Shown: positions 27,880 through 38,524 of the stretch, one piece after another | Position numbering within the stretch: position 1 is the stretch's first letter | Layout: each line of letters opens with the position of its first letter | DNA from: Botrytis cinerea B05.10 | Taxonomy: Eukaryota > Ascomycota > Leotiomycetes > Helotiales > Sclerotiniaceae | Reading direction: 5' to 3' | Assembly: GCF_000143535.2 (NCBI RefSeq) | Contig: NC_037317.1 | Location: forward strand, 1,674,001-1,738,000 | Length of the DNA: 64,000 nucleotides | Translations under genes and position numbers: made by a program | The notes under the pieces: generated by a model | The model's database searches: none | Seen by the model: only the letters and a program-made list of their open reading frames with translations | What the model was told of the DNA's origin: nothing

Positions 27880-28960
27880 TATGGTTTAACATTGAGTACA
27901 TTATATTACTAAATGCATCAATTTTACTTCAATTTACATTTTCAATCTTATATTATTCAATAACAATTAAATCAATTGATTAAAATTATTGAAAATCTTA
28001 TCATGTAGAATTTATTATATTATTTTAATAAGTTTTTGTATTATAATTTGTCTTTTCATATTTATTATAATATCGATTAGAAAATACTTTTTGTTTGAAT
28101 TCATTTCTTTTTGATATTCATTATATTGAATTTGAATATCAATTTTTTATTGAAATAATAATGTAGTTTAATATTGAGTGGGCTATATTACTGAGTGGGC
28201 TATTTCAAAATATATCAAAATCAGTCTTTTACAAATATTTATATTTTAATATTTAATTAATATTTTTTAGAAAAGAAAAGAGATTTATTAATAAGAAAAG
28301 ATTTCCTATACAAATATTTAACTTTTATATAAAAATTTGTATTATATTCTATAAAAATCAGAAATTGTTACGATTTTCGTTACAAAAATATCATTTTAAT
28401 AATAACTCCTATATTAATTAGAATTTTGAAAGATAAATTAGATTTTTACAATATTTATAAAATTAAATTTCACCATTTCAAATTTTATAAAATTATATTA
28501 CTAAATGAAGAAAGTGCATGGTTATGTACAAACGAATTTTGTATGTATTTTGAAGTGGCCCATTCGGTGATATAGCCCACTCGGTATTAAACTACATTAT
28601 ATTAAGAATTTTTTATTTAGTAAGCATTTCATTTTAATATAATTGAGTTTTTTATATATATTGATAGTTATTTAATACTTTATTTGTTATCTTTAATTAG
28701 AGTTAATATAATTTTGAATATAAATAAAAAGAAGTTTGATTAATAATAAGTTATTCAAAATTTAATTAATATTGAATAAGAAAAAGTTTTAATTGCATTA
28801 TAAAAAATTTGGGAGATTCCTTGATTTAAATTGAAAAGGATGGGGATAAATATATGAGTTCGAATACTTAATTTTGAAAACATAGTTTCAAGATTAAATA
28901 AAATTAAATTTATTTCTTGGAATTCTGATTTTATATGCTAAGAAATAATTGATTTTTCAT
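27880..28960 (+). repeat. dispersed AT-rich repeat copy with a nested MITE
   Basis: 27880-28160 aligns with about 15180-15470 and 28600-28960 aligns with about 15600-15980, both in the same orientation. The interval between, 28164-28594, is the family 1 MITE, absent from the 15-kb copy. The MITE therefore inserted into this repeat after the two copies separated. Confidence 0.6.
28164..28594. mobile_element. MITE-like element, family 1 copy B (431 bp)
   Basis: The terminal sequence TAGTTTAATATTGAGTGGGC at the left and its inverted counterpart ending ATTAAACTA at 28594 match copy A at 24039-24444 after transition changes. Flanking AATG/CATT bases extend the perfect palindrome. Subterminal repeats (ATTGAGTGGGCTATATTA, GAGTGGGCTAT) are kept. 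The interior reads as the approximate reverse complement of copy A. There is no open frame. Confidence 0.8.
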
Positions 28961-29129
28961 ATATAATTTTAAAAGCTGTAAAGAATTTAATCTTTGAAAT
29001 ATGATTGATATATATCTTGATAAATTTATCAATTTGATTATTATATAAATATTTTAGATTATTAAAATAGCTAATATTAAATAATTGAATTAAATGTTTT
29101 GAATATAATGATAAATGTAAATATATTAT

Positions 29130-29296
29130 TATTTATAATTAAATCTCGAGCGTAGCGAGGATCGGGGGCTTGGGAGCTGGCTCCCATAAAGATTAAAGAA
29201 ATAAAAATAAAATTTTATATATCTCAAAAATAAGAAAAAAAGAAAAAAAGCTACTATGAATCCACAGTCTGAAAAATTCTTTTTCCCCGACGTCTA

Positions 29297-29328
<32 letters not shown>

Positions 29329-30425
29329 TTATAAACTTTACTAATCTCTTACTTCTAGCTTATATAAAAACATTAAAAATATAATTAAATTTTAAAATCT
29401 TAAAATCTTATAATTCTCTTTTCTTTTCTAATTCTCTTTCTTATTCTCTCTCTAAATCTCTTTCTCTTTATCTTTCTAAATTTCTTTTTAAATCTCTTCT
29501 CTTATTCTCTTTTATAGTTCTATTCTTTTATTCTCTTTTCTAATTCCCTTTTCTTATTCTCTTTTCTTATTCTCTCTTTTATTCTCTCTCTGATTCTCTC
29601 TCTGATTCTCTCTCTGATTCTCTCTCTGATTCTCTCTCTGATTCTCTCTCTGATTCTCTCTCTTATTATATTTCTAATTCTCTTTCTAATTCTCTTTTTA
29701 ATTCTCTTTCTTATTTTCAAATTCTAATTCAAATTCTAATTTAAATTCTAATTCAGATTCTAATTTAGATTCTAATATTGAAAAACGTTTAAGGCAATTG
29801 TATTTAAGGCATTTATATTCTTTGTTTATTAATATATTTTTGAATATACTTCTTTGTAATTCAATTTATTTAATTCATTGATTTTATTATTAATGTAGGG
29901 CTTATTTTAAAAGTAATTAAATTATTAGAAAGCTTTTAATTGTTTTAATCTAAATATTTCTTTTTCAATCGAATTTTCTTTCCTTTTAAAATTGTGTATT
30001 GGGTCAAAATGATTTTATATATTTTTTCCCCCTATTCGGTTGGAATAGTTCTATTTTAGTGTTAGTATATTATTTATAATTAATCAGAAAGGATTTTATA
30101 AATCTACAAATATGAAGATGGTTTGTTATATAGATATATGATTATATAATATATATATATAAAATACTTTTTTACTTCGTTTGCTTTTACGAATCAATTA
30201 ATTTATATATCTTTAAAAGGTTATATACTAGATTGAAATTGGTTTATAACAATTTAGCTTCCTTATCAATTGAAACAATTCTATTCTAATATTAACATAC
30301 TACTTATAATTAATTAGAAGGGGTTTTATGAATTTACAAATATGAAAATGACCTTCTATAGAGATATAATATGATTATATAATACATAGAGTACATTTCT
30401 ACTTCGTTTGCTTTTACGAATTCAT
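29130..30425 (+). repeat. composite AT-rich repeat, copy 3
   Basis: Contains the 29143-29298 module (opens CTCGAGCGTAGCGAGGATCG, ends CCCCGACGTCTAGT), a (TAA)n tract at about 29299-29329, an AATTCTCTTTCT-type region, and 125-bp modules at 30065-30195 and 30295-30422 separated by a spacer that also matches 8135-8240. It has the same building blocks as the copies at 960-1740 and 7400-8365, in different relative orientations. The family probably evolved by rearrangement or as a longer element with inverted internal parts. Confidence 0.65.
29400..29720. repeat. CT-rich minisatellite, about 12-bp unit TCTCTCTCTGAT
   Basis: Variants of ATTCTCTTTCTA run through the interval. They become near-perfect ATTCTCTCTCTG repeats at about 29577-29665. 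On the minus strand this leaves a spurious open frame of RIRE repeats with strand asymmetry typical of a satellite, not a protein. Related GAGAATTAGAAA units appear at 1380-1450 (minus orientation) and near 7900-7960, so the satellite belongs to the composite repeat. Confidence 0.85.
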
Positions 30426-30429
30426 TATT

Positions 30430-30710
30430 TCAATAAAAAATTGATATTCAGATTTAATACAATAAATATCAAAAAAAGAGAAATCTAATAGGGAAATATC
30501 TTTTAATCAATATTATAATAAATATGAAAAAATAAGTCATAACATAAGAAGTCATTAAAATAATATAATAGATTCTAAATTATTACATTCTTAATAATTT
30601 TAATCAATTGATTTAATTATTGTTGAATATTATAGGTTTAAAAAATGAATCGAAGTGAAAGTGACCTATTTACTAATATAACACACTCACTAATAAACTA
30701 CGTTATATAC
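30430..30710 (-). repeat. dispersed AT-rich repeat family, inverted copy at the isochore edge
   Basis: Its reverse complement carries the ordered blocks of 15170-15500 and 27880-28180, including AATCAATTGATTAAAA and CACTTTCACTTCGATTCA, and ends with an AACGTAGTTTA-type terminus. It is the last repeat before gene-like composition begins. Confidence 0.55.
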
Positions 30711-31034
30711 AATTACAAAAATATATATAAAACATCTTATTTATATTTGCTTTTACGAACTCATAATGTTTTAAAATATGTATATTAGAACGATATACAC
30801 TCTTTCAATAGTACGTCGAAATACACTGGTATTCGTCTATAAATGACTAATCATTTCTCACGACTTCCACTTTAGTATAATGAATGAAATGAAGATGTAA
30901 ATCCCTTATGCTTGCATGGTATATCCGCCCTGAACCGTCCAATTCGATTCTTCCAAACTCCAGATGTATATGATATATCCCATTGTAATATTTCCTGTTT
31001 CCGTGTACTAAAACGCCCAACATGCAGTTCAAGG

Positions 31035-31777
31035 TCAAGCGCCCGGAATACGCCTTCGATACCCATTAAACGTTTCCCCTTCCCCTGATGTTACGAGGTC
31101 TTCTTTGATCCTCCTCCTCCTTTCTGCACGGCTTAACGGTTTTTCTGGAATTGAAATCCCCCCTCCTCCCCCTCTTCTAGCATCCTCTGTATTATCCACC
31201 GGCCTAGTATCCTCACCTTCGACACTCCCGTAGTCCTTCCGTTCCTCTATGGCACTCTCCTCAATCTCAATCTCAACCTCACTCCACACTTCACTCTCCT
31301 TCCCCCTCACCCTTATATTCTTTCCATTCTTTCGAATCATTTCTTCACTCTCCTCCTCTATATCTCTTTTGATTTCCGCTCTTATGTTTCCCTCTTGCAC
31401 CGCGTTATTCTCGAACTTCTTGGGCAAAAAAACCTCCACCTGACCTTTCCTTCCACTCCTATCCGCATTGATATTTAGATTATCTGGAACTTCCAACCCC
31501 ACCAACTTTGCTTGGAACTGGGGCTTGATAGCCTCTCTTAGATCACGCACTGTTTGCTGCTGAAGGACATAACCGGAGAGGAAGAGTGCGGCCGTAAAGA
31601 AAAATACTAGCAGTTACTCATTAGCTTTGAACTACCATTGTGAAAACGAAACGATCCCCCATTGCTCGATAGTGCATATATAATGCCATTTGTAGCAATG
31701 CGAAGAGACGGTAACTACTTGCACATACCGATAAAGGAAGAAATGGCGACTGAAACTTGCCCCGATGTTAGGAGCAT
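31035..31777 (-). CDS. small single-pass membrane protein of unknown function
   Basis: Two exons, 31777-31729 and 31606-31035, are joined across a 122-nt intron (donor GTATGT at 31728, acceptor CTAG at 31607) to give 206 residues. The start is the ATG at 31777. Residues 10-35 form one transmembrane helix (core FIVFFFTAALFLSGYVL). It is followed by QQQTVRDLREAIKP and a charged, Glu/Arg-rich, probably disordered tail with a Gly run and a basic LSRAERRRRIKE motif near the C-terminus. The short N-terminus before a single helix suggests a signal-anchor in an inner mitochondrial or endomembrane, but I do not recognise the family and assign no function. It is the first gene after the AT-rich block and is divergent from PRP38. 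Confidence 0.7.
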
Positions 31778-32320
31778 GTTTCTGAGACGTGAGTTTGGAT
31801 TTGGGATTTCAAAATCGAGTTGTCCAGTAGAGGTTTCTTATAGAAGTTATGAACGCAGCATATAGCGAATGTGATTGCTAGAAGTGGTTTAGTGAAGTGT
31901 GATGTAGTGGAACGTAATGTACGAGTCAATGTGATTCCGCAATTTATATAAAACTCTGTGCCATAATTGTTATAGTCTGTATCTACATATAAGCAACAGG
32001 TACATTATTGATACTCACGCACGATGATGCGTATCGTTTCGCGCAAGATTGAAAAGATCGGTGCCTGGTTGACATAGCAACTATCAACTATCAATTGTCA
32101 ATCATTGCGATAAGGAAAAACTACCACCATCACCATCACCATCACCATCACCAACTACTTCATCTGAGCCCATTTTCTCAAAAGAACGTTACTTAGGAAC
32201 ACGCTACGGAGTGAACTAAAATCCCACTCAGCCTTTCTGAATTGAATTTTCAAGTCTCTCTGCCTCCGTCCAGCTTCCAAGATATTAATCGAATCGCATC
32301 AAAACTTTCGTTCATTTGAA
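31778..32320. promoter_or_regulatory. divergent intergenic region between membrane-protein gene and PRP38
   Basis: About 540 bases without a supported gene, holding the upstream regions of both flanking genes. A (CACCAT)-type hexamer run at about 32123-32153 lies in the probable PRP38 5' leader. A weak TATATAA is near 31676. No other motif is convincing. Confidence 0.6.
32123..32153. repeat. ACCATC/CACCAT hexanucleotide microsatellite
   Basis: About five tandem copies of CACCAT or its register variants, about 170 bases upstream of the PRP38 start, probably in its 5' leader. Confidence 0.9.
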
Positions 32321-33082
32321 ATGGCTACCCACCGCGCCGATGAAAAGCGCTTCCTTGACGAACGCGGTAACACTGGCCCTCTTGCCCCCAACGGTCTCAA
32401 TCCTGCTACCGTCCTCGAGAAACCTGTGCGCGAACGCATTGTTGATTGTTATTTTTGGAAAGACCAATGTTTTGCTCTCAATGAGGCTGATATCGTTTCA
32501 CGGGTTGTTTCTCACGTAACATTCATCGCTGGCACATATGGGGACTCGCAACGACCTTCGCCATTTCTATGTCTTGCTTTCAAGTTACTACAATTAGGAC
32601 CCGGCGACGATATATTGAAAGAATACATGGGGTATGGTGGAGAGAAGTTCAAGTATCTGAGGGCATTAGCGTTGTTTTATTGGAGGATGACGAGACAGGC
32701 AAAAGATGTATACACTATGTTGGAAGGTTATTTGGAAGATAGGAGAAAATTAAGAAGGAAGACGAGGACAGGAACAACGCTGACATTCATGGACCAGTTC
32801 GTGGATGATTTGTTGACGAAGGATAGGGTGTGTGGGACGACCTTGTGGAAGATGCCGAAGAGGGAGATACTAGAAGACTTGGAGGTACTGGAGCCAAGGA
32901 TTAGTCCATTGGGAGATATTGAGGATTTACTAGACGAGAGTGAGGGGGAGATTGAGGTGATGAAGAATGGCGCGGAGTCAGAGAGCGCGGACAGTCCAGG
33001 GGAGGAATTTGGGGAGGAAGCAGTGGAAGAGGGTGAAAGAATGGAGGTGGATCCATCAGATAAAACCTCCTCTTCTAAGTAG
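32321..33082 (+). CDS. PRP38: pre-mRNA-splicing factor 38 (PRP38)
   Basis: An intronless gene of 253 residues. PRP38 belongs to the U4/U6.U5 tri-snRNP and is needed for spliceosome activation in the nucleus. The conserved domain spans about residues 20-190. It includes the LNPATVLEKPVRERIVDCYF block, the PSPFLCLAFKLLQLGP block, the EYMGYGGEKFKYLRALALFY block typical of the family, and TFMDQFVDDLL. The C-terminal 60 residues are highly acidic (Glu, Asp and Ser rich) and likely disordered. In animals the tail is instead Arg/Ser-rich; fungal proteins commonly have a short acidic one. Length is close to yeast Prp38 (about 240). The start is the first ATG, with Ala at position 2. Convergent with VPS34, across 2.5 kb. 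Confidence 0.95.
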   Translation: MATHRADEKRFLDERGNTGPLAPNGLNPATVLEKPVRERIVDCYFWKDQCFALNEADIVSRVVSHVTFIAGTYGDSQRPSPFLCLAFKLLQLGPGDDILKEYMGYGGEKFKYLRALALFYWRMTRQAKDVYTMLEGYLEDRRKLRRKTRTGTTLTFMDQFVDDLLTKDRVCGTTLWKMPKREILEDLEVLEPRISPLGDIEDLLDESEGEIEVMKNGAESESADSPGEEFGEEAVEEGERMEVDPSDKTSSSK

Positions 33083-35551
33083 GATAGTTTGTAACATTGG
33101 TGGAGATTCTTCCCGGGAGTTCGGTTTATGTTTTGGATCTCGAAGATATTATACCCAGGAAACAGTTCCTTTTAAGATCGTCTAGTAACTCTCATATTAT
33201 GGTCAATTACATTATTGACTGAACACTGGCTCAACCACAAGTCATCCACTGGGTTTTGCTCATTGAACTCTTTCCCAACCCAGGTTTGGAAGACGTGAAA
33301 TGGGAGCTGTAGATAATCCATTAACCTCCAAAAAACCAAAGATCATTAATGTTAGCCCTCCTACAAAGTTGAGTTCAGCTCCAAGTGCACTTCTCACCCC
33401 AAGACACCCCGCTTTTCCATCCACCCATCCACCCACATGGCTTCTATATACCCTTTATGAACACGCCTATACTAATTATCCACAGATCTATCAGAATCGT
33501 ACCGTTACAACTTTTCTTCCTCTCCTACACTGTTTGCCTTTTTTGAGCACCTTTATTTTACAGCCCTCCCAACTCTCCCCCTCCTAGACTTGTCCTCGTC
33601 TCTTCTCATCTGTTCCTTGCTCGAGTTCTCCAGCCACTGCTGACCCAGAAGTGCATCGCTCCATTCAAACTTTTCATCATGACTTGGAGATTGAGCCTTG
33701 GGGTGGGGTTAGTCCTCCATGTTGGAATCCTTAGAGAATGAAAAGGGACTCGTGCTCACAAGACAAGAACTGCACTGATCACCAAATTTTAAAACCATGT
33801 TCTGGCAGTTGATGGAGCCCTGTTTGTTATATAAGTATATGATATAGTTATCTATGGTGCATGTACAAAAAATATGTGGAGGGTTGGAAGGTTTGGGATG
33901 CTGGCACTCACGTAGTAGTTTGCGCAATAGCAAGACATTTCGACAATTTGGTACTCGAATTATTTGACGAAGATTGGTCTCTCAGTTTCGGCCAGTCTTT
34001 GTACGAGGTTGTGCTCTTTTTCATAGAGTCGAGAGAAGTTTACAGTTTTCTATGTCTACCTCTTGAGCTTATGCAAAAAGGCAAAATGCTATCTAGATTT
34101 TTGAAGAGAAGAGACGGAGAAAAAGCAAGAGCTACATAGCGACGAAGCTACTATGTAGTTAGCTACCTGCCTTTTCCGAAATAAGAGTAGGGCACACTTG
34201 ACCTACCAATAGTAAGTTTTTGTGACAGCCGTGACGGGAAGTAACTACCCTCTACCCTACACCCACCGCTGTCATTTCAGTCAGACCCTTGACACAAATA
34301 TGAATTCAGATCCTAGATACTGATATTGATATCAGTACAGTCACATCCCAGCCCAGCCAGTCAAATCAGCACATCCACATTAAGCTCAATATAACTGTAG
34401 GATAAGCAAATCTAAAATCCACACGCTTTCAATATTAGTTTAGAGTCCAAAGGCCAAAGGCCAGGACTCCGAGTCTTTAGTCGAGAAAAACTGTGCATCT
34501 AAACGCATTATTGTTGGATCAAGTGATTAGTCGAATCTCCCCTTTAAAACCCGAATTGCGGACGATAATATCCTCAGTTTGGTGTTATGTTCAGGGAACT
34601 TGATGGTTTTGATGACTGGGTTAAGATGTTATAGGAGGAATATGGGCTCGAGCGTATAACATGTAACCTTGAACTCAGCTCGTTTACCATATAATCGGGT
34701 CCCATCCGATAAATTTGTTTTGATTGAGCCTCTCATTCTCCTATGTATTGAACTTGAGTGTTCTCAGGCGTGGTGTGTTTATTTCCGTTTGCGTTGGGAT
34801 TGTGAATGCGATTTAATGGAAAGGGGAGAGAAGAGAAGAGAAGAGGGGGAAACTTACAGCAGTACCGCTCTTGTTGATGAACACAGTTGATATGGTCTAA
34901 GAATGGGAAAAGGCGAGTGTGATATTCCCATGAAACTTCCTGCCATTTGCGAGGATGCACCCACTTTACCATCAATGGATTAAAGAGCTTACCTTGTATA
35001 GATTTATTAAAATGTGTTGATAAGACGGTTAGAGACCTGTCACAAGTTGAATTTTCAAAGACTGAGGGGAATGTTCAGTGTGGTCTATCATTCAAAAAGG
35101 GGTCGTGATTATTGTACTGGCAAACGACCAAAAATAAAACCATTTTACCTTTTGTCTTTGGTACTTCTATTTCGATGCCAGAAAAGAATGAGTATGTATA
35201 AGAACCGTGATCAACCTAGATAATAGTACATGTCATATGTGATTCGCTCCACGGGTATGTTATAAGGCCGAGCTCTTCATTGAAGGAAATAGTGACATGT
35301 TTGATAGGTGAGTGCCACTTCACGACTCCTGGTCATCATCCAACCACAATATAATATGGCTGAACTTCAAAGCACCAAGTGGCATGTTACAAGAGCTGTC
35401 ATCTGTGACTTTCGTACGGTCATCATGTAAAGCCTTGATGTAGATTGATAGCAGACTACAGACGAGTATTTTTAAATGTAAATTATGGTCTAAATTCGAC
35501 ACTTCATAGACGCCAACCTCCAGCTCGACCTGACTAGCTAATAATAACTTT
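33083..35551. other. 2.5-kb interval without a supportable gene
   Basis: Composition is gene-like rather than AT-decayed, but the short open frames on both strands overlap one another, lack splice sites that extend them, and match nothing I know. The first few hundred bases would be the PRP38 3' untranslated region and the last few hundred that of VPS34. A pyrimidine-rich stretch is at about 33370-33660. A non-coding transcript or an orphan gene cannot be excluded. Confidence 0.6.
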
Positions 35552-38524
35552 TTACCTGAAATGCTGCACAAAACCATGCAACCTGTCAATGACGACTGGG
35601 AAGATTGCATTCGCACTATCCTCAATCAGCCTTTCAAAATGCCTGATTGCATCCTCTTCGCTCAATTCTAAATGAAATCGTTCTTTGACTTTCAATACAA
35701 CCTTGTCAGGCTCAATTTTGATATCTGGAATATTGGCATCAACCATCAGACTGAAGAGATTGAGAATCAAATTTGATGATTTCCGTAATGTCGTGTAAGC
35801 CGTGAAACAGTACTGTTTAAATTGCGGATAATGTTCTGACATAGATCCTCCCATCCCGTCTACCATTTCTTTGCAGAGCTTCATCGCGGGAGCAAATGGC
35901 TTTGGGTCTCTGCCAAGTATAAAGCCAAAATCAGCGTGGAAGAAATGTCCATCTGGTGCCAGAAGAAGATTGTCCAGATGACGATCGCCCACACCAAGAA
36001 GATATGTAATCACACAGTATCCTGCACACGATTTTATAAACACATCCAAGGCTTCTTTACGGACACCAAGAGATGCCTTATCATCAGGATTATTAGATTT
36101 GAGATAATTTAGTACAGTGTTACCCTTGAACTTATTGACGATGCTCTGTAAGGTCATGGACGGAACGAACTGGACAGCTCCTGCAGTTGCTCCAGTCGCA
36201 AGGATCTTGTAAGGTGACAACTTTAGGTCTAGGTTCTCTTTCTGTAGTAGCTGGTCCATGAGTGTAATAATCTGGATGACTAACTGATCCTGGCGCAAGT
36301 CGTCTCCTGTCTTAAAGATAATTTGATATTTTTGTTTGGTTGTCGTCTTAAAAGTTATCATGATGGGAAACAACGATGACTTGAAAACATTCGTTTCCGA
36401 AGGGTCCACGCCGGTGATCATAATAGAAGGGTCAAGCGGTAGAGGTAAGGGTGGGTCTATAGTGATGAGTTCATTCTTAGGATCGGCAAGAAACTGCTTT
36501 ACTTTCTCGGCCTTGCGCGATACTGTATCTCGTGAAGACTTTATATCTTCAGAAACCCTAGACAACATCGTAATGAGCTCTGCCTGGCGCAGAAGCACCT
36601 TTCGAGTCTCAACTCCTTCGGGGTTCTTCACCAATTCGGTCATAAAGTCGTATTCAACCTTGGCAAATAGCTTACGATAGCCAGCTCCTTGATCTTCGCT
36701 CTTGTCATCGCATTCCACCATAAGATACCAGTGAAAGAGATTTCCGAGCTGAAAATTATTTGTTGCCCTTGAAATAAGTAGGCGTGCGAGGGAAGAATCT
36801 TGTGCCGCATCTTCAGCCGAATCAGGTGAAATATGCTCGAATTTGAGGGCTTGTACTAGTTGCAACAGGTAGAGCAAGAGCTCGTCATCGTCGGATTTTC
36901 GTAATCTATCCACGGCGTAAGTTCTCACGGAAGAATTTTCGAATGTTGGCCCCAATAACTCTAAAGCGTCATCAACATCAATTTCGGTCCATTTGCTTAG
37001 CATGGCTACTGCTTCACGGGCTTCGTTTGGGTCATTCCAATTTACAGATTTGATGAACTTGGTGAGAGCCCTTTTGTCTCGCGCAAGATGATGCCTAAAT
37101 TTCCAGACAAGATCCTTTTCCTCTGGTGATAGAAAGTGTGTTGGGGAATATGCGATAATGTTGTTTAATTCATCTCGGACTTTGGCATTTGGCTTGAGGT
37201 CACGATCCAGCACCCCAGTTCTGTGACTTCGAACTAGGCGACGATGTTTACTCTCCGCGGGGTTATCCCTGGCCCCGACTTCAGGATCATAGACTCTTAC
37301 AAGGCGTCCGCTGAAGCCATGCTCGTCACTGTCTCCGAAGCCATTGATGCCTGGCCCGAATTGAACTTGCGGGGGAGGTTTAAGGATAATATTTGACTGA
37401 GAAGAAGAGAGATTCTGTAGCGAAGATATAGGTGGAGGCGGGTATTCATGGTCGGCAAATACAACAGGAAAGTCGAATCTGGGTAGTTCCACATGAAGAG
37501 TGAATCTTTCATCCTTGGAAGGGTGGTCCTCCGACAAATCATGGCCGACATCGTTATTCTTTTCCCCCACCCCATCTAGAGTTAAAATCACACTTTTTTG
37601 TCGAGTTCTTCTGCGCTGTATGTTCTTGAGCGAGTTACTAGACGCTTGAAGACCTCGCTTTTCTACCCCCCTGAAAACCAATTGATCCAGCCATTCAATA
37701 CGTGCAATTTCACCCATTTCATGTTTTTTGAACAACTTCTCCAGCCTGTCTAGCTCTTCACCCTCTTTGTCTATTATTTCAGCTTCTTCCTTCGATTTAG
37801 ATCCGTTACGACGCACATTAGGTAGGACCGCGGGCGTTGAAGAGGAATCCAGGCCATCTGCAGCCTTGCGACGATGCAAATGACATTTTTGACGACCTTT
37901 TTGCAGCTGATTATCTTTATCGAACAACCGTAAAGTAGTCCCACCAAATGGCACAGCATGCCCTTGAGCCCCATCACCTCCCGTTGGGGATAAATCCCAT
38001 ACAGTGATCGCAACTTGAGAGCTCAAAGGTATCGTTGAACAGTCGATAGGTAAGGTGAGCCATTCATTCCATCTTCCCTACAGTCAGTGAAGTTCAGTCT
38101 TTCAGCAACCCTCTACACTCACTTTCTTTCATTCTTGAATGATTTATAAGCTGTTTGAACGGGAACGGTCAATGGTTTTGAATCGGCCCATAACTGTACG
38201 GTGACATAAAGATCCGAGTGAGGGCTGCGATAGAAGAATGGCGTCAGTATGGTCTGCTTCAAAATTCAATACAAAAACGTATACAAAGGAAACTTACCTC
38301 AAATTAGAGCCAATATGTCTCAAGTCTGGTCGATTTATGAGTGTAGAGAATGGAATCGGGGTCTGCTCCCCTTCAAGGTTGACGCTATATGCATGATGTT
38401 TAGTGAATGTTTAGAGCATTCTTGTAAACGAGCATGCTAAGATGTCGCGTTAATATTCGACTTACATTCTGATATTTACCGGAATATCCAGAGCTTCTGA
38501 ACTTGCAAAGGAGAAGGGTTCCAT
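35552..38524 (-). CDS. VPS34: phosphatidylinositol 3-kinase VPS34 (class III)
   Basis: Makes phosphatidylinositol 3-phosphate on endosomes and autophagosomes, normally with VPS15 and ATG6/VPS30. Four exons (38524-38466, 38384-38298, 38224-38123, 38072-35552) give 922 residues; yeast and human are about 880. Introns of 81, 73 and 50 nt have GTAAGT/GTGAGT donors. The N-terminus MEPFSFASSEALDIPV is typical. A C2 domain follows from about residue 20, with SDLYVTVQLW and KWNEWLTLPI. A helical PIK domain is at about 390-580 and the kinase domain at about 640-922. Seen directly: FKTGDDLRQDQ (ATP-binding Lys near 670), the catalytic loop GVGDRHLDN (about 776-784) and HADFG (Asp about 797). All catalytic motifs are intact. 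Start at the ATG at 38524; an ATG nine bases upstream (38533) is out of frame. Divergent from NSE4. Confidence 0.96.

Larger units (their letters stand above)
1..30790. other. AT-rich, gene-free isochore made of decayed repeats
   Basis: This block is visibly dominated by A and T, with long runs and TpA-rich stretches. It has no open reading frame longer than about 90 codons, and none resembles a protein family. It ends sharply near 30,790, where ordinary coding-like composition starts. The few islands of higher GC (near 1580, 5405, 11905, 12108, 13440, 24040 and 29143) are recognisable repeat ends or transposon relics. Paired repeat copies differ mainly by C/T and G/A transitions, the pattern expected from repeat-induced point mutation in ascomycetes. 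It could be an interstitial AT-isochore, a pericentromeric block or a subtelomere; no telomere repeat is present to decide. Outside the repeats listed separately I see nothing functional. Confidence 0.9.

Noticed and set aside
29520..29720. Minus-strand open frame encoding RIRERIRE-type repeats
   Set aside because: It is the translation of a 12-bp CT-rich minisatellite within a transposon-derived repeat; no start context, neighbours or conservation signs.
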